Positions 41,879-49,976 of a stretch of 64,000 bases of DNA are shown here, piece after piece. Position 1 is the stretch's first letter, and each line of letters begins with the position of its first letter. The notes beneath the pieces were generated by a model. That model saw nothing but the letters and a program-made list of their open reading frames with translations. It was not told the origin of the DNA and did not search any database. The stretch covers positions 124,001 through 188,000 of the forward strand of contig NZ_JAGHQU010000001.1 in assembly GCF_017744135.1 (NCBI RefSeq). Direction: 5' to 3'. Both the position numbers and the translations under genes were made by a program. The stretch is from Endozoicomonas sp. G2_2. Lineage in GTDB: Bacteria > Pseudomonadota > Gammaproteobacteria > Nevskiales > Salinisphaeraceae.

Positions 41879-44089
41879 TCAGTCCCAGCGGTAGGTGATG
41901 CTGCCGAGCACGTTGCGCGGCAGGCCGTACTCGCAGAACGAGGACGCCTGTGCACCCGTGCAGTACACCTTCACATCATCGAACACATTGTTCGCCGACA
42001 GCTGCAACCGCACGTTGTCGAACTCGTAGCGTACGGCCGCATCGACGAGCGTGCTCGACGGGTAGCGGGCGGTGTTGTCCGCGTTCGAGAAAGACGAACT
42101 CGTGTAGCGCACGCCGGCCCCTACGCCGAGGCCTTTCAGCGCCGGTTGCTGGAAGTCGTAGTCGAACCATAGCTTGGCCAGATGATCCGGTCGGTTGACC
42201 ACGCGCTTGCCGTTGGTCGCCTGACTGCCGCCGGCCTCGATCACATCCACCTCGTTCCAGGTATAGCTCGCGAGCGCGCTCAGACCGCGCGTGATATCCA
42301 GCCGGGCGCCGAGTTCCACACCGCGGGAACGCGTCTCGCCGATCTGGCTGGGCACGGCGCTGTTGGGCATGGTCACGAGTTCGTTGTTGCGGCTGATTTC
42401 GAAGGCCGCGACCTCGAACGATGCGTTCCAGCTGACCGGGCGATAGCGCAGGCCGATCTCGTACTGTTCGCCGGTGATCGGGTCGTAGCCGGCGCCCGTG
42501 ACTTCGTTGGTCCCGTACTGGGGCGTGAACGATTCGCTGTAGCTGGCATAGGGTGCCAGACCGTTGTCGGCGAGATAGACCACGCCCGCGCGCCAGCTCA
42601 GATTGTCCTGATCGTTCTTGTCTTCACCGAGGGACTCTTCGTTCACCCAGTCCTGACGGGCGCCGAGCGTGAAGGCCCATTTGTCGCGGTATTTCAGGTG
42701 GTCCTGCACGTAGAGGCCGTACTGGTCGGCCTGCGTGCGGCTCGGGGTGAAGGTACTCGGCAGGCTGAAGTCCTGCGTGTAGTCCGGGTTGTATAGATCC
42801 AGCGGCGGGATATCGGTGGTCGGGTTGCCGAAACCGGAATTGCGGGAACGGTAATCCAGCGTCTTGTAGTCGAAGCCGGCCAGCAGGCTGTGCTCGAACG
42901 CGCCGTGGCGCACGTCGGCGACCAGCTGGTTGTCGGCCGTGATTGTTTCGCCTTCGTCGAAGCGCAGACGCGCATCACGTTCGAGTACGGTGAGGTCTTC
43001 ATTGAAAGGCGAGGCGGTGAAGTAGTTGCGGAATACGTCGACCACGTCGTAATCCACCTCGCGATAGCGCACGTTCTGGCGAAAGGTCAGATGGTCGCCG
43101 ACAAGCTGCTCGAACAGATACCCCACCGAGTAGGTTTCGGAACTGTAACCGGCCAGCCCCGGGATGCCGATATAGCGGTCGCGCGGGATACGGCGGCCGT
43201 CGTTGTCCCGTTTCGTGCCCTCCAGCGGGAACCCGGTCCAGTGGTAGTCGGATTCGTTCTTCTGATAATGGGCGAGCAGCGTGAGCTCGGTTCGTTCGCT
43301 GGGCGACCAGGTCAACGCCGGCGCCACGTAGACGCGATCGTCGTCGATGTATTCGATCGGCGCGTCGGCCTTCTGCACCAGCCCGGTCAGGCGATAGCGC
43401 CAGTGTCCGTTTTCGTCCAGTGCCTGGCTGACATCGCCCTTGAGCTGTTTCTGGCCGAAGCTGCCCAGTTCGAGCCCGACTTCGTGCAGCGGCGTATCGG
43501 TCGGGCGCTTGGTGACCAGGTTGATGATGCCGCCCGGCTGCCCCTGGCCGTAGAGCACGGAAGCCGGGCCGCGCAGCACTTCGATACGCTCCAGCCCGTA
43601 GGTCTCGATCGGCGCGTCGTAGGGCAGGCCCGAGAACATCCGGGTGCCGTCACGATAGGTGGCGTCCGAGGCCTGGAAGCCGCGGATAGTGATCCCGATC
43701 GAGTCGGTGACGTTATTGTTGAAGCGGTTGAGCACCGTGATTCCGGGGCTGTATTCCACCGCCTCGGTGAGCGTGTTGGCGTCGCGATCCTCGAGTTCGT
43801 CGCGGCCGATCACCGTGATCGCCTGGGGCGATTCGATCAGCGGGATATCGGTCTTGGTGGCCGTGGCGCTACGTTCGGCGACATAGCCCTCGACCGGGCT
43901 CCAGGCGCGGGCTTCCACCTGGTCGCCCTGAATATCGATCGGCCCGAGCGTGGTGGTGTCCGGCGTATTGCCTTGGCCAAACGCCGGGCCGCAGAGCGCG
44001 CTGGTTAGCAGCACCCACCACGTCGTTCGCGTGGGCGGCAAGGCAAAGGCGCTCGAACGTCGTCGATTCGCGGATCGCGGCTGGTGCAT
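41879..44089 (-). CDS. TonB-dependent siderophore receptor 2
   Basis: A 736-residue receptor of the FhuA/FpvA-like group. An N-terminal signal (helix TTWWVLLTSALCGPAFGQG) is followed by a plug with IESPQAITVIGRDELEDRDA, ITIRGFQASDATYRDGTRMF and RIEVLRGPASVLYGQGQPGG, and a barrel that ends CTGAQASSFCEYGLPRN..YRWD with the Cys pair seen in receptors 1 and 3. It lies last in a minus-strand run: receptor 3, PepSY reductase, receptor 2. A weak Fur-like site lies upstream. Confidence 0.92.
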   Translation of the reverse strand: MHQPRSANRRRSSAFALPPTRTTWWVLLTSALCGPAFGQGNTPDTTTLGPIDIQGDQVEARAWSPVEGYVAERSATATKTDIPLIESPQAITVIGRDELEDRDANTLTEAVEYSPGITVLNRFNNNVTDSIGITIRGFQASDATYRDGTRMFSGLPYDAPIETYGLERIEVLRGPASVLYGQGQPGGIINLVTKRPTDTPLHEVGLELGSFGQKQLKGDVSQALDENGHWRYRLTGLVQKADAPIEYIDDDRVYVAPALTWSPSERTELTLLAHYQKNESDYHWTGFPLEGTKRDNDGRRIPRDRYIGIPGLAGYSSETYSVGYLFEQLVGDHLTFRQNVRYREVDYDVVDVFRNYFTASPFNEDLTVLERDARLRFDEGETITADNQLVADVRHGAFEHSLLAGFDYKTLDYRSRNSGFGNPTTDIPPLDLYNPDYTQDFSLPSTFTPSRTQADQYGLYVQDHLKYRDKWAFTLGARQDWVNEESLGEDKNDQDNLSWRAGVVYLADNGLAPYASYSESFTPQYGTNEVTGAGYDPITGEQYEIGLRYRPVSWNASFEVAAFEISRNNELVTMPNSAVPSQIGETRSRGVELGARLDITRGLSALASYTWNEVDVIEAGGSQATNGKRVVNRPDHLAKLWFDYDFQQPALKGLGVGAGVRYTSSSFSNADNTARYPSSTLVDAAVRYEFDNVRLQLSANNVFDDVKVYCTGAQASSFCEYGLPRNVLGSITYRWD

Positions 44090-44122
44090 GGATTGGTCCC
44101 CCTGGTTGCGGTTTCAATTTGT

Positions 44123-44142
44123 TAATAAGAAGCATTCGCGTT
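44123..44142. promoter_or_regulatory. Weak Fur-box-like site upstream of receptor 2
   Basis: The AT-rich segment includes TAAGAAG-C-ATTCGCG, only 8 of 14 to the 7-1-7 consensus, but its AAGCATTCG core is identical to the site before fhuC. Confidence 0.4.
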
Positions 44143-44196
44143 TAAAAGCGGTAACAGGCTCGAGCCGACGCTTCGTGGCCGTGTGGTTTTATCGTT

Positions 44197-46734
44197 TCAG
44201 TAGACGTCCATGCGGATGCGCTGAGCCTCGTTCAGCGTCTCCACGGTCTTGGCGCCGAGTACGTCGACCAGCACGGCGGTTACGCCGGGCGCCATGCCGT
44301 CGTGGCTACCGCATACGAATATCGTGGCGCCAGCCGCTACCCATTCGCGCAGGCGCTCGGCCTGCGCGGCGAGTGCGGTCTGCACGTAGCGGCCGTCGTC
44401 GGCGTCGCGCGAGAAAGCCAGATCGATGTGGGCCAGCGCGCCGCTTGCCTGCCACGCGCCGATCTCGTCGTCGAAATAGAAATCCCGTGCGCGCTCGCGC
44501 TCGCCGAAGATCAGCCAGTTGGCGTGCTGGCCGTTATCGATACGCGCCTGTAGATGGCTGCGCAGGCCGGCGATGCCGGTGCCGTTGCCGATGAAGATGG
44601 CCGGCGCGGTGTCTATCGTGTCGTCGGCGCGGAAACCGGGGTTGGCGCGCAGCCGCACGTCGATCGACGTCTCGAGGGCGGCGTGTTCGATCAACCAGCC
44701 AGAGGCCAGTCCGGTGCCGTGCGCGTGGCGCGCCAGACGTACCACCAGCTCGACGCCGTCGCCCGTGTCGATATTGGCGATGGAATAGTCGCGTGCGGCG
44801 ATCGTCGGCCGTGCATCAAGCCAGGTCTGCAGATCGTCGTGGTCCGCGGGTGGCTGCGCGGGCAGCTGGCGATCGGCAAGCGCGGCGGCGAGCGGGGTGA
44901 CGGCTTCGCCGACGACCACAGGCGTTGTCGGATCGAGTTCGTGCGCGGCGAGCCAGGCCTCGATCTGCGTGGCGGCATGGCGCGGGCGGATCTCGACGAT
45001 ATCGCCGGCCTGCCAGGCGGCAGGCGAGCTGTCGTCGGGGTGCAGGCGCAGCCAGGCGGTCGGGCCGCCCAGACTTTCGGGGTTGAGAATACGGCGTTCG
45101 GCGAGCCGCCAGCGGGCGAATGCCGGTTCCGCCTTCACCGAGGCTACGCCGAACTGATGGGCCAGCGCGGCGTGCCAGTGATCGAGCGCGGCAGCGTCGG
45201 CCTTGTCGACCTCGATCGGCGTGAGCAGGGCCCGGGCGCCGCGTTCGCGCAGGGCGCGATCCAGGCGTCGACCGAAGGCGCAGTAGCTGTCGGCGTAGTC
45301 CGTATCCCCGAGAGCGAGCAGGGCATAGTCGAGCTGTTCCAGCCGTGGCTCGCCGGTGCCGCAGAAATGACGATCGAAACGCCGGGCGGCGACCGGCGCA
45401 TCGCCTTCACCGTGGGTGCTCACCACAAACAGCGCCTGGCGATGGGCGCCGAGACAGGCGGGCGTGAGCTCGCCCAGCGGCGTCATGCGCACGGCCACGC
45501 CACCCTGTTGCAGGGCGAGCGCGGTGTGGCTGGCGATACGCTGCGCAAGACCGCTCTGACTGGCGTAGGCCACGAGCAGCGCGTCGTCGCCGGCCGGCGC
45601 GCTGTCGGGCAGGCGCGGCGCGGGCGCGATCTGACGCTTCATGCGGCGCCGGCGCAGATAGAGCAGCCAGCCAGTGACGAAGAACACCGGCATGGCGAAA
45701 CTGGCGACCATCATGAGGGCGATGCCCGGCGTGCCGAAGAACGCGCCCATATGCAGCGCGTAGACGCTGGCCAGCAGCTTGTCGCCGGCGCTGTGATCGT
45801 CGAAGCGCTCGGCGCCGAGGATGGCCCCGGAGCCTGGGTGCACGAACAGCTCGTCGTCGGCGTATTCGTGCATCGCGTCGGCCGGCACATAGTGAATTTC
45901 GACCGGCGACGTGGGCTCGTCCGGCAGGCGGATGAACACCGAGCGCGCATCAGCCATCTGCGGCGCGATGCTCGGCCAGACGCGGGCCATGTCCGGCGTG
46001 TCGACCGGCGAGGACAACGTGGGGTGGGGGGCGTGCGCGCCGGAGGCGAACAGGGCCTTCGCGCCGTCGCGATACCAGTCGAAGGACCACCACAGCCCGG
46101 TCAGCGACGCCAGGAGATAGGCGACGAGAGCCCAGAGGCCGAGAACCGCATGCCATTCGCCGGCCAGCTTGCCGCCGAGAGCGCGCGGCCAGAGCCAGCG
46201 CCAGCCCTGGCGCGGGCGACGTTGCCAGCGGATATACAGCCCGGTCACGGACAACAGGATCAGCGTGATCGTCGAGACGCCGACGATGAACTTGCCGGTT
46301 TCGCCGGCGGCCAGGCGCTGATGAATCTGGCGAATCAGCCCGAAGGTCCACTGGCCGCGCGGCATGGCCATCGGCTCGGCCGTGAACGGATCGAGCAGCG
46401 CACGTTCACCCCGCCGACCCGTGGTTTCCGGTGTACGATAGCCGAGCAGAAATGGGTAGGGGCGATCCTGACGCCAGTACAGGCTGGATACGCTGTGATC
46501 CGGGTGGGCGCTGCGGTAGCGGGTGATGATGTCCTGCGGCAGCAGCCGGGTGCGATCCGATTCGAGATGCTGCACCGTTTCCGCGTTGAGCCATTCCAGA
46601 ATGTCCTGCTGGAACGACATCAGTCCGCCGGTGATGCCGATGACCACGAGTACGGTGCCGGCGGTGATGCCGAGCAACCAGTGGAGCTGGAAGATCGGGC
46701 TGAAGGCGCGCAGGCGTTGCACGAACGAGTTCAC
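44197..46734 (-). CDS. PepSY-membrane / flavodoxin / FNR fusion reductase
   Basis: An 845-residue three-part protein. Residues 1-375 form a PepSY_TM module with four membrane helices (first at FQLHWLLGITAGTVLVVIGI) and conserved His (QIHQRL, EWHAVLG, YALHMGAFFG). Residues about 383-520 are a flavodoxin domain (VAYASQSGLAQRIA, VVSTHGEGDAP, LALGDTDYADSYCAFG). Residues about 545-845 are an FNR-like FAD/NADPH reductase (AIFIGNGTGIAGLRSHL, FGERERARDF, FVCGS), as in CysJ. It would pass NADPH electrons through FAD, FMN and heme or quinone across the inner membrane, most plausibly to ferric siderophores. The GTG 46734 overlaps the stop of a short leader ORF. It sits between two siderophore receptors behind a Fur box. 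Confidence 0.88.
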   Translation of the reverse strand: MNSFVQRLRAFSPIFQLHWLLGITAGTVLVVIGITGGLMSFQQDILEWLNAETVQHLESDRTRLLPQDIITRYRSAHPDHSVSSLYWRQDRPYPFLLGYRTPETTGRRGERALLDPFTAEPMAMPRGQWTFGLIRQIHQRLAAGETGKFIVGVSTITLILLSVTGLYIRWQRRPRQGWRWLWPRALGGKLAGEWHAVLGLWALVAYLLASLTGLWWSFDWYRDGAKALFASGAHAPHPTLSSPVDTPDMARVWPSIAPQMADARSVFIRLPDEPTSPVEIHYVPADAMHEYADDELFVHPGSGAILGAERFDDHSAGDKLLASVYALHMGAFFGTPGIALMMVASFAMPVFFVTGWLLYLRRRRMKRQIAPAPRLPDSAPAGDDALLVAYASQSGLAQRIASHTALALQQGGVAVRMTPLGELTPACLGAHRQALFVVSTHGEGDAPVAARRFDRHFCGTGEPRLEQLDYALLALGDTDYADSYCAFGRRLDRALRERGARALLTPIEVDKADAAALDHWHAALAHQFGVASVKAEPAFARWRLAERRILNPESLGGPTAWLRLHPDDSSPAAWQAGDIVEIRPRHAATQIEAWLAAHELDPTTPVVVGEAVTPLAAALADRQLPAQPPADHDDLQTWLDARPTIAARDYSIANIDTGDGVELVVRLARHAHGTGLASGWLIEHAALETSIDVRLRANPGFRADDTIDTAPAIFIGNGTGIAGLRSHLQARIDNGQHANWLIFGERERARDFYFDDEIGAWQASGALAHIDLAFSRDADDGRYVQTALAAQAERLREWVAAGATIFVCGSHDGMAPGVTAVLVDVLGAKTVETLNEAQRIRMDVY

Positions 46735-46772
46735 GAGCCACACCGTGCGGCGTGCAATGACGACTTGCGCAT
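46731..46772 (-). CDS. Candidate 13-codon leader ORF of the PepSY reductase
   Basis: Reads MRKSSLHAARCGS. GGGGGA lies four bases before its ATG, whereas the reductase GTG has no good site of its own. Its stop TGA overlaps that GTG as GTGA, so translation of the leader could deliver ribosomes to the reductase. Expression unproven. Confidence 0.4.
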   Translation of the reverse strand: MRKSSLHAARCGS

Positions 46773-46826
46773 TCTGTCCCCCTGGGCAGGCTGGCGCCTG
46801 CGGTGCCTGTTCGACACCCGTCACGG

Positions 46827-46852
46827 AAAAAAACGCGGCCCGCAGGCCGCGT
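46827..46852 (-). terminator. Terminator-like hairpin in the reductase leader (attenuator?)
   Basis: On the minus strand ACGCGGCC-TGCG-GGCCGCGT is a perfect 8-bp stem followed by TTTTTT. It lies between the Fur box and the reductase gene, so if transcription starts at the Fur-box promoter this is in the leader. Confidence 0.6.
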
Positions 46853-46880
46853 AATTCCACCGAGAGTGAAGGTTTCCCTC

Positions 46881-46927
46881 CATTCGCATTCGCGTCGGAG
46901 AGTCGATGCGAATGCGAATGATTCTCA
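46881..46927. promoter_or_regulatory. Fur box and 13-bp inverted repeat before the PepSY reductase
   Basis: TGCGAAT-G-ATTCTCA (46913-46927) is a good Fur site beside an AT-rich -10-like stretch (46928-46942). CATTCGCATTCGC (46881-46893) and its exact complement (46908-46920) form a 13-bp inverted repeat with a 14-base loop, so the Fur half-site sequence is mirrored 27 bases away. Confidence 0.7.
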
Positions 46928-47020
46928 GTTTATATAAATAACGCCGGTTTGCAAGGGCCGCCAGTCAGGCGGGCGCTTCTCGACCGGTGCCGGCGGTGCG
47001 ATGGCGCTTGTTTCGCGCAT

Positions 47021-47046
47021 AAAAAAGCGGCCCAGCAGGGCCGCTT
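47021..47046 (-). terminator. Intrinsic terminator of receptor 3
   Basis: On the minus strand AAGCGGCCC-TGCT-GGGCCGCTT, a perfect 9-bp stem, runs into a T tract. It lies 21 bases after the receptor stop and separates it from the reductase promoter. Confidence 0.85.
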
Positions 47047-47066
47047 GAAGGCATGGCTGCGCCGTA

Positions 47067-49286
47067 CTATTGCCAGCGATAACTGACGGTTGCGGTCGTC
47101 TCCCGCCCGTAGCCGTAGAAGCAGAACGCGGCGCTGGAACAGGATGAGACATATTTCTTGTCGAACACGTTCTGTACGTTCAGCCCGACACGCCAACCCG
47201 CATAGGCCGGATCCAGCCCGCCGAGCTCGTAGTGCAGCGCCGCGTCGGCGACCGTGTAGTCGGGGACCTGCAGGTCGTTGTTGTTGGTGACCTGCTGTTC
47301 GCCGACATAGCGCACGCCGATGCCGCCGCCCGCGCCTTTCCAGGCGCCGTCGGGCTGGGTGTAGTCGAGCCAGAGCGAGGCCGTGTAGTCGGGCGTGCGC
47401 TGGTACTCGTTGCCCTGGGTACCGTCCTCGGCACTGCGTATTTCGGAATCCAGATACGCGGCGGCAAGCGACAGATCCAGCCCGCCGACGAGACTGGCCT
47501 TGCCGTCGATCTCGAAGCCGCGAACCTGAACCTCGCCGGTCTGCGAGCGCGTACCGTCCGGCTGCAGCGCGCCGGTGACGTTGCTCTGCGTCAATTCGAA
47601 TGCCGATACGGTGACCAGTGCATCCACGCCGCGTGGCTGATATTTCACGCCGGCTTCGTACTGTTCGCCCTCCGTCGGGTCGAGCACGTCGTTGCGCACA
47701 CCGCTGGTGGCCGGCGACTGAAAGGATTCGGTGTAGCTGACAAAAGGCGCGATGCCGTTGTCGAAGGCATACAGTGCGCCGAGCCGGCCGGTAAAGGCGC
47801 GGTCGGTGCGCGTATCGCGATTCGCGTCGTCCGGGCCGACGGCCGTGGTGTCGATCACGTCGTAGCGCCCGCCGGCCAGCATGGTGAGTCGGCCGAACCG
47901 GGCCTGGTCCTGGACATAGAAGCCGATCTGGTCCTGGTCGAACTCGAACCGGTCGCGATCAATGGCAGGAATCGACTGGCTGTGGTCAGGATTGGCAATT
48001 GACAGCGGTGGCGGTGCGGCCGCGTCGCCTGGCCGGGCCAGACCATAGTAGCGATCGGCATCCAGATTCTGATAATCGAAGCCGGCTAGCACCGTATGCT
48101 CGACGGGCCCGGTATCGACATAGCCCAGCATCTGATTATCGATCAGGATGCCATTGACGTTTTCCTGCGATGCAGCCGTGCCACGATTGAGCGCCGTGGA
48201 GTCGCCGCTCAGCCCAGCGCCATAAACGCTGCGGTAGTCGACCTCGGCGTCGCGAAAACGGAAGTTCTGGCGAAATTGCAGGCTGTCGTTGAACCAGTGC
48301 GAGAACTCGTAGCCGAGCTGGACCGTCTTGCGGTCGAAGCTTTCGAAGTTCTCGTCACCGTCGTAGAAGTCGCGCGGCAGTTTGCTGCCGTCGGGCAGCG
48401 GGTCGACCGTGCCCTGATACGGCAGAGCGCCGTAGGCGCCCGAGTCCGGGTCGTTCCGGTACTTGGCCAGCAGCGTGAGCTCGGTCTGCTCGGATAGCCG
48501 CAGGCGCAGCGACGGCGCGATCGAGAAGTTGGCGGTGTCGACCGTCTTTTGGGGGCCGTCGCGCCGGGTCCCGGTGGCCACAACGCGATAAAGCGCGTCG
48601 CCCTGTTCATCCAGTTTGCCGCCAATATCGAAACCCGCGCCGGCTCGGCTGTCGTTGCCGGTTTCCAGATAGAACTCGTTGACCTGCTCTTCCGTGGGGC
48701 GCTTGGATACCAGGTTGATCAGGCCGCCCGGTGGCGTCTGGCCATAGAGCACCGAGGCCGGTCCTTTCACCACTTCGACGCGTTCGAGCAGGTAGGGATC
48801 GGTCTTGGGAATCGTATAGAAATAGCCGAGCTGCTTGAGGCCGTCCAGATAGGTGTCGGGTTGAAAACCGCGTAGCGTGAGCTGGTCGTAGCGGCTGGCG
48901 ACGTTGCCGCGAAGTTCGGGCACCACGCCCGATACATAACGCAGCACCTGACGAATGTCGCGCGCGTTCTGAGCCTCGATCTGGTCGGATGCGATCACCG
49001 ACACGGACTGCGGCGTCTCGGCCAGTGATGCATCCGTCTTGGTCGCCGAGCGCGCGCGTTCGGCGACATAGCCCTCGACCGGCCCGGTCGCCGTCTCGAC
49101 CCGGGTTTCGCCTTCCACCTCGATCGGCGCCAGGGTTCCGGATGCCGTGTCGGTGCGGTTATTGTCCTGTGCGATGGCCACGCCCGTGCACAACAGACTG
49201 GCGGCCATCGTCGAGAGCAGTCGCCCCGCGGGCGCACAGCCGAGCGCATACGAAGCACGTGCTGCAGGCGGTAAATAATGACGCAC
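47067..49286 (-). CDS. TonB-dependent siderophore receptor 3
   Basis: A 739-residue receptor starting at GTG 49286 with GGGGGGA seven bases upstream; the 62-residue longer frame crosses the Fur box and is rejected. A signal peptide (LLSTMAASLLCTGVAIAQDN) is followed by a plug with ETPQSVSVIASDQIEAQNAR, LTLRGFQPDTYLDGLKQL and ERVEVVKGPASVLYGQTPPG, and a barrel ending SSCSSAAFCFYGYGRET...YRWQ. The TATGPVEGYVAERARSATKT segment before the plug closely resembles the same region in receptor 2, suggesting a recent common origin. It has its own terminator. Confidence 0.92.
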   Translation of the reverse strand: MRHYLPPAARASYALGCAPAGRLLSTMAASLLCTGVAIAQDNNRTDTASGTLAPIEVEGETRVETATGPVEGYVAERARSATKTDASLAETPQSVSVIASDQIEAQNARDIRQVLRYVSGVVPELRGNVASRYDQLTLRGFQPDTYLDGLKQLGYFYTIPKTDPYLLERVEVVKGPASVLYGQTPPGGLINLVSKRPTEEQVNEFYLETGNDSRAGAGFDIGGKLDEQGDALYRVVATGTRRDGPQKTVDTANFSIAPSLRLRLSEQTELTLLAKYRNDPDSGAYGALPYQGTVDPLPDGSKLPRDFYDGDENFESFDRKTVQLGYEFSHWFNDSLQFRQNFRFRDAEVDYRSVYGAGLSGDSTALNRGTAASQENVNGILIDNQMLGYVDTGPVEHTVLAGFDYQNLDADRYYGLARPGDAAAPPPLSIANPDHSQSIPAIDRDRFEFDQDQIGFYVQDQARFGRLTMLAGGRYDVIDTTAVGPDDANRDTRTDRAFTGRLGALYAFDNGIAPFVSYTESFQSPATSGVRNDVLDPTEGEQYEAGVKYQPRGVDALVTVSAFELTQSNVTGALQPDGTRSQTGEVQVRGFEIDGKASLVGGLDLSLAAAYLDSEIRSAEDGTQGNEYQRTPDYTASLWLDYTQPDGAWKGAGGGIGVRYVGEQQVTNNNDLQVPDYTVADAALHYELGGLDPAYAGWRVGLNVQNVFDKKYVSSCSSAAFCFYGYGRETTATVSYRWQ

Positions 49287-49332
49287 GAATGATCCCCCCA
49301 AGGAAAATGGACGCGGCGATGCGTCCGTTCTT

Positions 49333-49353
49333 AATTGAGAACGATTCTCAATT
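49333..49353. promoter_or_regulatory. Fur box upstream of receptor 3
   Basis: AATTGAGAAC-G-ATTCTCAATT is a near-perfect palindrome around the 7-1-7 core TGAGAAC-G-ATTCTCA, 47 bases before the receptor start. It may also affect the divergent lipoprotein gene. Confidence 0.85.
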
Positions 49354-49444
49354 CTATTGACGCAGTGCCGGCGTGTACACCCGCGCGACTGACGCTCGGC
49401 GGGTAAACCGCTACCATCGGCGATAAATCCTCCAGAGACACCCC

Positions 49445-49909
49445 ATGCAGCCTGTTTCCTTCTGCGGCGCAACCGCTGTTTGCGCCGGGCGCCATGCCGG
49501 GCTCGCGGCCGTGTTGATTGCGGTGATCGGCCTGGCCGGCTGCGGCAGCGACGACTCCGGCGAGACGGCCCCGCAAGCCGATAGCAGCGCGGCCGCGGAT
49601 TCGGCGCAGACGGGCGAGTTCGCCAACGCGCAGATCATCCGCGATCGCGTCGCGGGCAATACGGTCACCGGTACGATGTCGCCCGACAGCGCCTACACCG
49701 AGTTCTATGCCGAGGACGGGTCGATTCACGGCGCCAGCTACGAGGCGCGCTGGACGATCCAGGACGACCAGATGTGCTTCGACTACGACGAAGCGCCGGA
49801 GATCGACTGCTATCGGGTGAAGATCGATGGTGACTCGGTCGAGTGGCATCGCCAGGATGAAGTGCAGGGCAAGGGCACGCTCGTGGAGGGCAACCCGAAC
49901 AACTTCTAG
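49445..49909 (+). CDS. Hypothetical lipoprotein
   Basis: A 154-residue protein with a lipoprotein signal (LIAVIGLAGC, lipobox LAGC) followed by a Ser/Ala/Asp-rich linker. The globular part contains GNTVTGTMSPDSAYTEFYAE and ARWTIQDDQMCFDYDEAPEI with DCYRV, giving two Cys likely to pair. This pattern (G-N-T-x-x-G...Y-x-x-x-G...W.i.d..lC...C) occurs in small uncharacterised periplasmic proteins. Residue +2 is Gly, so sorting to the outer membrane is expected. Divergent from receptor 3, with the Fur box between. Function unknown. Confidence 0.75.
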   Translation: MQPVSFCGATAVCAGRHAGLAAVLIAVIGLAGCGSDDSGETAPQADSSAAADSAQTGEFANAQIIRDRVAGNTVTGTMSPDSAYTEFYAEDGSIHGASYEARWTIQDDQMCFDYDEAPEIDCYRVKIDGDSVEWHRQDEVQGKGTLVEGNPNNF

Positions 49910-49976
49910 CATCGCAGACGGTCAACCCTCGCGATAACTCCTTCCGCACGCCGACCCGACGTCCACAAGAGCAGCT

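Noticed and set aside
44197-46860. PepSY reductase starting at GTG 46860
   Set aside because: The start lies at the foot of the terminator hairpin, its site is 16 bases away and the added residues are not conserved-looking; GTG 46734 opens directly on the first helix.
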